DNA of 64,000 bases. Source: Stichopus chloronotus. Its lineage: Eukaryota > Echinodermata > Holothuroidea > Aspidochirotida > Stichopodidae. Made by a program: the position numbers and the translations under genes. The stretch spans positions 22,537,911 through 22,601,910 of the forward strand of contig CM037843.1 of the NCBI GenBank assembly GCA_021234535.1, given 5' to 3'. Shown here piece after piece: positions 14,334 to 26,900 of the stretch. Position 1 is the stretch's first letter; each line of letters starts with the position of its first letter. The notes under the pieces are model-generated. The model was not told where the DNA came from, did no database searches, and saw only the letters and a list, made by a program, of their open reading frames with translations.

Positions 14334-14600
14334 GGAATTTTTCATATCTCAGTCTAGTTCATTTTATGGCACAAAAAGACCGCTACTATTGCACGAGATT
14401 GTGTCTAAGATTATCTGGTAACTGAAACATTTTTCAATAAATCTGAAATACCAGTTTAAATTTTCATAGTTCAGTCTATCACATTCTGTGACATAGAAAG
14501 ATGTCAAATATTGCACCAGATTGTGTTCAAAGTTATCTGGTACTTAGAAAAAATTTCTCAATAACTCTGAAATACCAGTTGAAATTTTTCATATTAAAGT
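14334..14600. repeat. Two-unit tandem repeat, period about 123
   Basis: TTTTTCATATCTCAGTCTA...ATTGCACGAGATTGTGT...TATCTGGTA...TCTGAAATACCAGTT is followed by a diverged second copy and the start of a third. Non-coding. Confidence 0.65.
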
Positions 14601-15557
14601 GAAGAAGCTATGCTTCCGACTTAATTGCGATAAATACAAAATATTGCAAAAAATTTTTCTGGAAATTACAATAGCATAAATACTCTAGATATTATCAGTC
14701 CCAATTATTACCAATTTTCATAAAATAATTTTATCGGTAATTGAGAAAGTGCAGACATAAGATCATGGGTACATGCAGCTCAATTACACCCGGGAAGTGC
14801 CGTTTCCGGCATTCTGGGGGTTTTAAAAGCCCAAATCCGCGCCTACCAAAAATGGCGTTCCGCTTCGATAATCTTGCTGTTACTCACCCCTCTCCCCTTC
14901 CTAAAGCTTTTTCTTTTGTTTGTATCGTAGACAATTTGTTTGTTTCGCTTGATAATGTTTTTTTTTGTAGACTGTACCCCTTTAATTATTACCCCTCCTC
15001 AGTGAGAAGATATTCCTATAGTGTATGAAACTATAGGGGTGGTCTCCAATAGTTGAGGAATTCAGGTCATCCAGCATTTGCATTTTGCCAATACAGTGTA
15101 TGAAGGCGTTTGCCCATCTTTCGACCAACTAAAATCTATCTAAACCCCATTGCAACGGGGCATCAGCAAAGTACCTGTTCTTGCAGCTGCCGTCTGTGCA
15201 ACGTTCTGTAAACAAAGACCGAAGTGGGGAATACGGGAAATCCCCATGTCGGTAACACGTATGTTACCTCAATATAGTGTGCTGATTGTCGTCCCCAACT
15301 GGCAATAATACTGGAGCTCCACGGGCAAATTAGTCTTCAACTGACTAACTCTGGGCCAAAAGTCGACCCTACGAAGGAAGGACTCAGTACAGTTTTCTAG
15401 GACACAGTGGATGAATGAGACCGTAACCGTCCAAGTGTCTAGGCTTATAAGTTGGTATAACGTGAGTTTCATTGTGAAATTCATGTCGCTTCGTACTTTT
15501 GATCAATTACTACTGGAAGTTATTACACAGCACTAAGTTAAGTTAATTTACATACTA

Positions 15558-15665
15558 TACTGGCCCACAAGTCGTCCTAGCGTTAAGTATACACTGTTAC
15601 CTTACCCCTATATGTAGGGGTAGGTAATAGTGTATACTTACGCTAGGACGACCAGTGTACTGGCC
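15558..15665. mobile_element. Hairpin MITE with 8-base target duplication
   Basis: Two arms of about 43 bases, nearly perfectly inverted (GTCGTCCTAGCG at 15571-15582 and CGCTAGGACGAC at 15641-15652, extending through TAAGTATACACT...TACCCCTA). TACTGGCC is repeated exactly at 15558-15565 and 15658-15665. An 8-base duplication and CAC/GTG ends are hAT-like. A related hairpin occurs at 42838-42899. Confidence 0.7.
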
Positions 15666-16420
15666 TAGCCCCTGCCTGGATGAATGTTTCCAAAGTATAG
15701 CCTATCCTAGACACAGGCCTAGCGTTACATATATTATTTGTGGCCTTTTGTTACGGGGAAAGGATCCACGTAAAAAATATTCAAATAACGTAGGAATATG
15801 ATGAACCTTAGCTTTTTCTCCAGGTTTGTTGGAGTGACGTTAATCAGGTCATTCCGCTGGTACAGAATTTACAACTTATGCTTAGGACGATTAAAATGAG
15901 GGTTAGGCCTAGACTGTTAGGTCTAGTCTACACCTATTTAGTTGTAATCATATCAAGTAATAAGTATGATCACCTTTGGAGCCCAAACTAGACCTTAAAC
16001 AGGGCTGGGTACAAATGGAGAATCCATAACCGGAAGTGATGTCAACAAGGATATCACTAGAAGTGTTGGTAAAGTATTTGGCCACCTGCTTTTTTCCTTT
16101 CTCCAACCTCTTGCAAGAGTTGCACACATTCTGTGGAAGGGAGAGAAGTGAAAACCTGTGGAAGAAGTGAGAGAAGTTAAATACGTGAATAAAAGAGGAT
16201 AGAAGAGAATTCTAACTGGAGAAGTCAGATAACGATCACATCATGAGTCTAAAGCATAACCCACTGTGCTGTGTGAGCGCATCTGGTGGCCAGGTGTTTT
16301 AAAATGATCACAATCCAACATTGTAATTTTAGTATGGTTAATATTCATGTACAATGATAATTACAACCCTATCCCCTAAGTCTATCCCCGAATCATGACA
16401 TCTTACCCAATCCCCTAACC

Positions 16421-16476
16421 CTGTACTCTATTCCTTGCAACCATGCTTCTGTACTCTATTCCTTGCAACCATGCTT
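16421..16476. repeat. Perfect 28-base tandem duplication
   Basis: The unit starting CTGTACTCTATTCCTTGCAA and ending CATGCTT occurs twice without a gap or mismatch, so it is recent. Confidence 0.85.
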
Positions 16477-18702
16477 CAATGCAACAAGTACTACGAGTAA
16501 AGGAGGGATGCAAGGGATATACGGTCCAGCTGGACTAACCAGTCAGATAGTGAAGTAAAATCCAAGTTCCTGCCGGATATTTTTCAACATTTTGTTACAA
16601 TTGTGTGACCAGAGAATGTTGATGAGAGCATCTCTCATGAATTAAAATGCAAGACATGAAAGGAAAGGTTGAACAGTAGCAGTGTAAACACAATTTATGT
16701 AATATGTTGGCAGCTTACCTAAATTGTTGTGAGAAGTATAAGGGGAGTTTAGTGAATTGAATAGTTTCATTTTAGTGGAAACATGGAGACAGTCATTTAG
16801 CAGTGGGACAGCAGACAGGTGCCATGTAGCCATGCTCTGTGTTTGTATCAAGAGACTTAACTAAATCATGCCAAAATAATGTACTACTACAGTTTAGTGT
16901 AGTTTCGAATTAACCTGTTTTGTAGTTTCATAGAATGGCTGCAAATTATACAGCATTTTTTTTTCTCTCAAGATTCTATTTAACGGTACTCCCCTTTTTC
17001 AATTCTAATTCTATAAAAGCATCGTAAAAATCCGGTTAGGCCAGAGTTTTCGGCGGGGGTTCAGGTAATATCCCGTCAAATCCGGTTCCAACCAGATCTT
17101 AAACTTTATATCTGGTGCAACCCTAGAGTGGAGCCTGCAAGTAAGTTCTCATTCATGCCTATCATTGTCTATTGTGTGAGTGTGGTCACGCATTCTCTAT
17201 TCGAGCCTCGGGCTGTGTGTTCCATTAGTAGCCGCCACTTCCACAGCCCATGTCCCTTTATAAAGTCAACCAGTTGAAAATATACAATAATTGGGCCAGT
17301 GTGATGGTTTTATTATTTAAACTCTGATAGTATGCTTAGACTCCAAGGATTTCTTTTAGCCTTTACTGCTCCCAGGGAATGACAGTAAATTTTACTGAAT
17401 GTGTGCCTTCTCAGAGCACAAGTCAGATAGACCCTTCAGCAAAGATAGATGATTCGGAAATCTTCTCTGCATGCTTTACAGAACAGTTTTCATAGCACAA
17501 GCATTGGCAAAGTTTGAAACAGTTTCTTTTGTAAGAGGAATTTTCCATTAGCTATTGCAGCAGAGTTTATTCATAGGTAAATAAATAGGCAACCGTAAGG
17601 TCTGTGAACTCAGAGACTGTGCTCTTATAACCCTGTGGTCAAGATCCATCCAAGCGTGTGATACTGTCCAGCACTATTGAGATGTTTGCCTCTTATCTGT
17701 TCACTGTGTTTGCACAGGGAAGGACCATGGTCAGAGGGAGGTAACAAATTTATCTAATCAAGTGCATTGGAGCAGAAAATCTTTCCTCCTCTGGCAGGTC
17801 AGGGAAGACAAGCTAATGGGAGTTCCCTCTCATGTTAGAGTTTGTTCTCTTTCTTCCTATGATTGCGTGTGAAAACCTCAGCAGTACCAACATCATGCCC
17901 ACCATCACTGGCGAAACACCACGTGTATCAGATGAGTTTTCTTTGTTCAATGTATCGAGGTTGTGACAGTGTCATATTATTGTTTGATGTTCCCAATGTA
18001 GGTTACTTTCAAGTTTTAATATGAGGAAGCTCCCTCCATGATTAAGTTAGTTTAGAGAGCCCTTGTTCTTCATAGAAAAACATCACTAAATATTCTCAGA
18101 TACAGTAGTTCTATGTGTCACTCTCAAATGAGAAGGTGTTATTACTGGCACATTTTCTGTATCCCACTGTATTAGATTATGTATGCCATGGATATAGACA
18201 AAGGGATGGTAGACATATTGTGACTTAATTGTCACTCCCTTTAGGAATTAGAAAGGGGGTTAACTACATAGGCCTATCAGCTAGATCTGTGCCATTACAT
18301 TGACATTCACCACCTACATGCTGCAAGTGATGCCACCCAATATTGCCATTTTTTTTTGCAAAAAATTTCATTCAGTGTGTTTGACAATGAATATGGCAAG
18401 TACGTCTCATTTCATAATTATACACTTAAAACAACATTTGCTATAACTGTCAATCATACATTGAATAGGCTACAACTCCATCATTATGTTATCTTACACG
18501 TGTGACATCCTTTTCAAATCTGACTGACACAAGTTTCTATCCTTGTTTTTTTTTTTTTCATTCACAAATGTATGTAAATGACCAAAAATGTAAATGGCCA
18601 ACGAAAAAAATGCAACCAAAAGTAATATCAAAGAACAAAATTGATATAATGAAAAAAGCTGCATGCATAATTTGTGACTTTCATGCTCTTGACCAAACCT
18701 AC

Positions 18703-19060
18703 TTAAAGGGAAATCCAGAATATACCAACATGGCATACAAAAAAATAGCTTAAACCATTGCTAGACCATTCAGTCTCATCCATAAACATCTACAAAAGCT
18801 TCATCTCCTCAAAGTGTTACTTTTGCATGTGATAATCAAAAGTAACAGATGTATCATTTGAATTTTAGAAAACTTAAGAAAGTTAGGGTGAACAAATTAT
18901 TGTTCATCACCTATTAACTGAACTTCTATCTGTGAGAGACTTATGTCATAAGGCCTCTGTCCTTTCTTATTTTGAATGACCTATTATTCTATATCAGCAA
19001 ACAATTGGTTTTAAAAGTATGATTGTTTTTTTTGTCCAACAAAGCATTATTTCCCGTTAT
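18703..19060. mobile_element. Diverged second copy of MITE family A
   Basis: Its interior matches the element at 2250-2601 in the same orientation, for example CAGTCTCATC, AAAAGCTTCATCTCCTCAAA, the TTTGAATTTT block and the final TTGGTTTTAAAA. The left end keeps TTAAAGGGAAAT; the right end is worn (TTTCCCGTTA). A 120-codon minus-strand open frame here overlaps the repeat and is not taken as a gene. Confidence 0.7.
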
Positions 19061-20029
19061 CACTTTAGCTACAGTGGGGACAGGTTTGTAACTTTTCCAC
19101 ATTGAGAAATCGCCTTTCTGCCCAGTGAGAACAGAGTTGAACTGAGAGTCGTGTGGTCCTGATAAACCACGGTGCCATTGTTTGAAGTCCTTTGAGAACA
19201 TTTTCTTGGAAGGTGGAGTGGACCTATTGCATAAGCAATCACGACCAGTTGTTGCAAGCGTGATGAACTTTCTATATTCTGAACACTTTGCATACACTGG
19301 ATCTGATCCAAAGACCATCACCACCGTGGTGATTGGAATCTCTCCTTTCAATGAACAAAACTTGTAACTACTCTAAGAAAGGGATCTGACTCTGCAGTCT
19401 ATTTTACATGCCATCGTTTCTCTGTATTGCATTGAATGATTGTGTGCACCACATTCAGGGATGGCACGGACGTGAAGGGTACGGGGGCTTCAGTCCTCAC
19501 ACTTTACTCCCTCGGCCCTTTTGGGTAGCCTTAAACAGTCTATGAACTCAACTGCCTTAAACTTGGAGAAAATTATTAATCAAGTCACAAAATGCAATAT
19601 ATTCTGTACAAAAATAGTATGTATCGAGGTTATTGACGCAATTGTTTGTATCAACTTCACGCGTAAAGTACATAAGAAGAATGTGGGACACAAGGTGTGC
19701 ATTGCAGATAAATATCAAGTGATAATGACATCTTGTTGTAGGTGCATGCTTATTTTATGTTTGCAGGTGTTCAGATGTAATGTTGCATAGAATTGTGTGA
19801 TTTACATATCACCTTGGGTTACATTAATGTAGAAAACAAGGTGTATATTATTGTTAAGTGTATCTGTTTTCGGAATTAGCTACTCTGCTCCATATGGCCC
19901 ATGGTGTTGGTAATATTATTCACCTGAAACCTACTAAATTTCCTTAATTGTCTGCATGGTACGAATAAAGACGTACTATAAATTTTGTGACATGAAGTTA
20001 CATTGTTTTTAATTTTTGCCTACGCACCA

Positions 20030-20370
20030 GTTTTACAGCCCGCAGCAGAACTTCAGTCACTTTTTAGTTTCTGTGATGATCCTAACTTCTTCATTCATGT
20101 GGTGTGCTTGTTTATTGTGTGCCATCTTCTAAACACTATTGCACAGTTTATCCCATGATGGGAACCTTCGACAAGTAACTTGCAGTGTAGGTGTGTCTCA
20201 TAGGTTACAACAGCCTATTGCTTTTGGTGGAGGTCAGTGTGGCATATTGTGAACACATTGAGAAAACTTTGTACAGTAAGTTTGGTATGTCAAGACAGAC
20301 ATACAATTATGTGGATGTCACCATCCAGGAAAGGGAGAGAGGAGTAGCAAATGGTCAACCAGTTACCTGT
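20030..20370. repeat. Dispersed copy of the AGGTCA-type repeat
   Basis: Shares TGTGTGCCATCTTCTAAACAC, GTAGGTGTGTC, ACAGCCTATTGCTTTTGGTG and GTGAACACATTGAGA with 31350-31600. Non-coding, about 1 kb upstream of the caspase start. Confidence 0.55.
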
Positions 20371-21327
20371 GTAAGACATACATATCCTTCCTGTGTTAAC
20401 TACATGCTTACTTTGTGAGACGGATTTATGTCCTGTAATATATGCACAAAACTACGTCAAATAACCCCTAGCTAATCAAGAATACAGTGTTCGTTTGCTA
20501 TGCACAGCCAACGTTCAAGCCCTATTATCTGTTCAATATTTGAGAAAAATAATGTGATGACATGTATTTGTGATGTCAGTATAGTATTTTTCTTGTGTGA
20601 TATTGAAATTCAGGGAAAAAAGACAATTTTGCAAAAATTAATTCCGCAGTGGGATATAAGTCGTGATATTTTAGTTCCCTGGTAATTGGTTAATGAGAGT
20701 CATAGTGGCAAAATGTCAAAAAATTAAACTTAACATCAAGCAGATTCAAACTTTTCTATTTGTTTTGATAATCTCATCAATCACAGCTGAACTGTTTGCT
20801 AACATATTCAGAATATCCTTACAAAGGAATGTTAACCAGATTTTGTGGTTAAATGACTTTTTGTGGGACCATGACCAAAAGGCGTAATCCAAATATGTGT
20901 ACAGAGTGTATTCACTTCATGAGATTGTATCATGGGATGTTTTAAGGAGCACAAAGTTTAGTTTACAGAATGATTTAACCACGGATGCAAAACTAATCCA
21001 GTAGTGTGCCTTTACATCTACTGTGAAAGGAAAAATAAACAGGTTTTACGGCCTACAATTGATTTGAAAGAATGCAGCACTCATGCACAGTGTACGTGAA
21101 TGTAAATTATGGTGCAGTGTTTGGTGAAGTAACAGGTATTGTTTCACCTCTAGTTGTAGAATATTGTATCTATCGCACATACACATATTTGTGTGACTGA
21201 GAATGTTTTCTTCTCTCTGTCACATGACAAACTGATCAGTGAGAAAAAGAAGGATGTTTTGGTCAACAACATCCTTTCTCATATATTCCTTTGTCATCAC
21301 ATTCTACAGACTTTTTGAAACAGAGAT

Positions 21328-23937
21328 ATGGAGCAGCGGCACAGGAAGGCCATAAAGAAGAACCTTGTCAACCTCTCCAAGGATTTAGACTTTGAGGTCC
21401 TGGAACCACATCTATTAGCAGGGGATATATTTCCTGATGGGAAGCTGGACGCTTTCAAGGTTGGTATTTACTGTTTAATAGTTTTGAAATTTAATTTGGT
21501 TGCTAGGAGACAACGAGGTGTTTGGATGAAGACATCATTTTATCAATGGTATAATGAAATAGGTCCAACATAAGCAGTAAAAGATCACATGACGCATTCA
21601 GCACAGGATATTTTTTTCACACCGCTGAGTTTGTCTTACCTTGCCAATCAAGCTTAATTAAACATGCGAGATGATAACACTCCTCAATTTACACAGAGTG
21701 CTACCCTCTTAGTGCATTCCTACGAACTGTCGTGCTTCACGCATACCAATGGAGCACTGGGGAGAAAACCGGAAGTAAGCCTGGAGACTTAGAACCATGT
21801 ACGAAAGAGTAATCTCCTGGTAGGTCTATCTCCCCGCATAGCTAGTCAAAAAAATCGTTTTTATCAAAAACAAACTTCGGTATCCTGCTTTTCGTGTAAC
21901 CGTTACGGAAATGTTTATTCCTGCTAGTTTTGATCTGACCTGTATACATTCGTTGCAATTAAGTTCTCGACTAGTTGAGTTAGTTCGTGAGAATTGCACC
22001 TAGGCCTATATAAAACTATTTTTCGAATCTCGCAATTTGTTGAGACTGTTACTTAAGCAGCCATATTGACATTCAGTAAATTTTGTGTTTTGTCCCCGCG
22101 TAATACTGGAATCTGAGGAATTAATTGGACAACTCTATTTATTCCACCAAATATAAGGTACTTGCATTTTCAAGTTAAAGGAGGGTAAAGGGTGCTATAG
22201 GCTAAACAAAATTCGCAATATAGTCTCTGGTAGACCACTGAAAAGGCCTGCATGCAGTGGCTTACTGTGGGTACCCCTGCTTTTGTACTCTCTGACAAAA
22301 ACATAGCCCCAGTGATAATCAGCAAAAAATCAGCAAAATAGACCACCCCAATACAGAAGGTAAAATACAGACAATAATCAAAACTGGACTTTAAACTATA
22401 GAACATTCCTCATAGAGCTTGACAAACAGATCCAACGTAAAACATAAAAATGAAGACAATAATTCACACGTGAAGAAGTTATGAGAAGAAACAATAACCT
22501 TTATTGTGAATGGATTAGTTAACAAAGGTTTAAAAGAACACTGATTGGATTGTATTCATTTTAACATGCAATCTACTTGCTAAATGTTATTATTTGTATT
22601 CACACCCAATATTTTTGACAGTTTACACATGCATTGGAAAATCATAACAAATTAGACTAGATCTTGATTACAAAGATTTCATGCAGTTTATCCTTAGCAA
22701 TACAAAAGGTTCTCTACTGTTTATACATGATGTTTTAACCTTTTACACAAAAACAGAAGAGGACTAATAATTAGCAGGTCAATAATAAGCAGGTGTAGGC
22801 AGGGAGATGTTGGTATAGGTTTACGTCCTGCTGCAAAAGTTTTCATGCCTTGTTAAGTTTATCTCGAGCGAAGCTGCTCTAACCCTGGCAGGCAAGCTCT
22901 GGTTTGATATGTTCCCAGGCAGAAAAAAGGTGAGTCACTAGGACATCTTAAATAGTTGGAGCAAACAGTGGAGCAAGAGTGAATCCGTTGGAACAAGCTT
23001 TCTCTGAAATTCTATGTTCGACCAACCATGCCAACAGAAAAGTTGAGAAAACTGTCTTGCTTTACCTCATGTGGTCAGTTTGGATACAAACTTCAGGGAA
23101 TGACTGGAACTACACACATGGACCTTTTGATTCACAAATGAATGGGTCTTAGCTGCAAGGTGGATAAGATCAAAGCAGATGCCATCTGGGTGATCTCCTG
23201 AAAATCCGTCGGTCAACAGGAATTTCAGTTGTTCTTAGTATCAGTGAAGTTCATGACATGAATTTCACTTAACATGATTCTCCTTTTAAGGTGAAACTAA
23301 GTGAAAGTTAATAAGTAACTGAACACAGCTTATCTCTTTTTCAACACAATCTCCGCTTATTTGCTGTGTATGCACTCAAGCAAGTAGTAAGAATAGTAAG
23401 ATTACTTGCTGTCCAGGCAAGTAGAATCAGGGTGCAGATTACAAAGAAGAAACCACGGAATGTTGAAGTCACTGACCATCACTAATTTAACTTCCCTGAC
23501 TTGTGCCTGCCAGATCCTGCAAGCTTGCTTATGTGCATTTGAATAGCATATACTGCTATTCTTCCAAAGGCTGTGCCGGTAATTAACTGGTTGTTATTGC
23601 TGCTTATGCTGATTTTTAACATGAATTTCGCTACATCCACAGGCCATCCATGAAAAGCCAAAACAGAATGTGGAATTCCTATCTGATATACAAAGAAGAG
23701 GTCCAAGGGCTTTTAGAGTCCTAATCCAAGCCCTCCTTGATACGAATCAGAGTCATTGTGCTGACTGGTTGGACCCCAATGGTGAAATTCCTCGATCTGC
23801 ACCGGTCGAAGCAGTTCCGACTCCTGCTCGTTCTAGGGAACACTCGCAACAGCCAGTGGGTGTGCAGGAGTCGACAGGTGGAAGCAGTCTGAGCAGTTTC
23901 GGTCCCATTGACGAAGTAGATGATAGGGGAGCTCCAG
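21328..23937 (+). other. CASP2: CARD and linker exons of the caspase
   Basis: The CARD is split by a 2.2 kb intron after residue 44. The first half has the amphipathic helix pattern MEQRHRKAIKKNL and EVLEPHLLAGDIF. The second half has NVEFLSDIQRRGPRAF, aligned with the helix 4-5 region of caspase-2 CARDs (family knowledge: PKRGPQAF in vertebrates). The exon then runs into a low-complexity linker rich in Pro, Ser, Gln and Gly with Asp sites such as DEVDD (residues near 135), a possible autoprocessing site between CARD and large subunit. Confidence 0.85.
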
Positions 23938-26900
23938 GTAGTTTTAAGTTGGTGGTTTTTATGTGCTTCATACCTACTGCATCAAAGATAATGATTTAAA
24001 TGTGATTTCTTCAGGAGAATACATAATGAAATTTGGTGATCATGGTTTCCTTGATTTACCTTGGGTGTTCTGATGTACTATTCAATCAAAGGTCATGTGA
24101 GGTGCTTGCTGTACTTACCTTGTGATTAATTCTTCCCCTTACCATATAGTGTACTCTGTTTACTTGCTTTCTCACTTGCCTGCCTCCATACTGGTGCCCC
24201 CTTGTACTGCATTCATATCATCTATGGTTATTGATGTAGAGAGTACAGACTTTCCAAGACTGTCAGTACCATAGTGGTTCAAATTAATTTGAACAAATAC
24301 TTCTTTGCGATGTATGTTATTTTCGTGAGTGAAGGATCTTGTTGTAGCTAAGATGAACATTCTATCTTTAAATTGTAACATATATGTTGAGAAAAAATGT
24401 GGAAGTACCATTCTATAATATACTGTTCTACAACTGTGGCTTGGCCCAAGGACATGCTGCATGTCATCAGCAATTTGAATGGCTTAGCTATTTGAAAAGT
24501 TGGTCATCACTAGTTGCGGTACAGTGGGTCCCTTGAATCAGTGGTACTGTAGATCCAAAGAGGTTCTTTGGGTGCAAGGTCCATCCCAAAGTTTTCAAAG
24601 TTGATCCATTGTCTCTTTAATATTGCATTACACCTCACTGTTGATCATCATGGTTTTGGTATATTTTGAGGGCTCTATTTCTTCAGAAATCCTCCAGACA
24701 GAAGACACTCTCCAACAATAAAGTGATGATAAATATGATGAGTATATGGATATGGTATGATGGTCTGTAGACCAGTAGATGCGGTTGTTTCCTACCACTA
24801 CTACGGAAGTGTTGGAGAAATCATGTCACAGTTTGCCAAAGTTGCATTTTGGAACTACTTTAGCATCATTTTCTTTTCACTTAAACCATCCTAAGAAAGA
24901 AATAGAAACTTAAACTACAGGCAAACTGCAAATATACTAAAAGACCCCTGCAGGAATGTAGTCAAAGCTTGAGTGGGCTTAATACTGTTCATTTTATTTA
25001 GAATGCTCAGATTCTTCTACAAGGACAAAATGAGTAGATACTGAATGTGCACGAGACATCTTTATTTCCTCCTTTTTGGTCCTGTGTTTCCATCTTCTAA
25101 TTGGTTTTTCTCTGTATTTTGTGAAAGAGTGTTACATTTAGGAAGACCATGCTTTGGTTGAAATGAAAATCCACTCAAGTTACCACACTATTATCAAATG
25201 TTGAAATACTGTGATGTGACACTGATCTCAGCCACCTTTGAAACACTTGCCTTCAACTAAAGTAAAATGGCAGTGAGAGGTAATTTGTTATTTTTGTTTA
25301 AAGCTTTGTCTGGTTGGTTATGACATCAATAAGAAATTAAAAAAAAAACCTGCTTTACACTGTTCCATTTGAAACCATGAAGTTATTTCGCTGTGTATAT
25401 TGTGTTCTTAATTTTTTTTTCTTTTTCCAGGTACACAAGCAAATACATGTCCATGGGATTCCGAAAATGTGAGTTTGCAGGATTACTTTGATACATTGAA
25501 GTATAAATCCATCTAATGTTTTCTCATTTCTTGTAAGTAGTATCTTGTTGTTTTGTCATCCATTGTGGATTTACATATCACCGTCACAGACGGCAGTCCA
25601 TGTGACAGTGTGTTACATGAGGATCTACGGTAGTTGTTCTAATTTTTCAGCACATAGACAAAAGGAAAAATAATACAGTATCTCATTGAACAAGCCAGTG
25701 AAAGACGTCATTATTCCTGTTTGTCTTTCTCCATTTTTGACTGGGGAGCCTGCATTCACTGGCCTTCACCCCTCCGGTCAGCTCTTGCAAATCTCGCGAT
25801 TGCTGTATACTTATTGGTGTATTAAAGTTATGACAAGGAAGTTGGAGGGAGTTCATTTTAAGCATTCATTGTAGTTTCTTAGTGTATCAAATTGAGATGT
25901 TTCAACTTTCAGTTGATGATTCTTGATGGCAACCATCATTGCAGGAAGCAAAAAAATTTTGTCAAGTGCCAACCATTTAGACCTTTTGGTGTATCTGTAA
26001 AACATCGATGAGGGTACTCTTTATGTTTTGGTAAAACATTGTCCACTGTCCATGCTCAGTCTCTGCCGTCACATACCGGCAAAACTGAGAAATTTATCCT
26101 GCAACCTGCCATGAAGTGTCACTTAGTATTTTTGTACACATCAATGCAAATGCTGCAGCTGTTTATCTCTGCCGTCATGTCGTGTTCACAAGTGAGGGGT
26201 GCATGTACCTATTGAAAAACATCTGTAGTAATTAATTTCCACTACTCATCACTGGTTTGACATGTCCAATCAATTCATCTGCAGGTTTTAATCTCGCTGT
26301 CAGCGACGTGATAGTTATTAAAAGTGACCACGAAACCTAACCTAAGTGGACTGCGTAAGGTGGAAATTGGTTTTTGTGCTTATTTGAAGAAAAAGAATGA
26401 TTTTATTTTTTTCTAGTCATGCTCAGTTCAAGTCTGTCATTGCTCTGTTGAATAAACTGTTAAGGGCCTAATTGGTCAATCTCTTTATTGTGCTGATTGG
26501 TAGCCTGCAAACTCACCATCACATTGGCGTGTGACCTTTTTTCCTGACATTTTGTTGTGTTTGCAAGTTGGAAACTGTGGAACGAAAATGTAAACAAAAC
26601 TCTTATCTTTGAAAAGGACTCTGCTGACATTGTTCAATAATGCAATCCCTGAAAGACACAGTCTCTTCTGTTCTGTGGCATGATGTAAACAGAGCAATGG
26701 CTCTTTATGGTTTGATACAATATCTACAACTGCTAATATTTTGTGAATAAACCAAAATTTTAGAAACAATGTACTTAATTTGATAGGTTAGTTGTGTTCT
26801 GTTCTAGGTGGTCAATCTACAGTTCAGTGGACAGGTTTAAATTCCAACCTAGATCAGATAGCTATCACACCCTTTACTCTGGGATTCATTCATTTGAGCT

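Larger units (their letters stand above)
10891..21309. other. Intergenic region, calpain to caspase
   Basis: No exon with recognisable protein and consistent splice sites was found on either strand. Besides the repeats listed separately, the sequence is AT-rich and featureless. Non-coding 5' exons of the caspase could lie here: the caspase start exon has a cag acceptor at 21307-21309. Confidence 0.6.

Noticed and set aside
18989..19351. 120-codon minus-strand open frame
   Set aside because: It overlaps the end of a MITE copy, shows no domain, and has competing frames on both strands.
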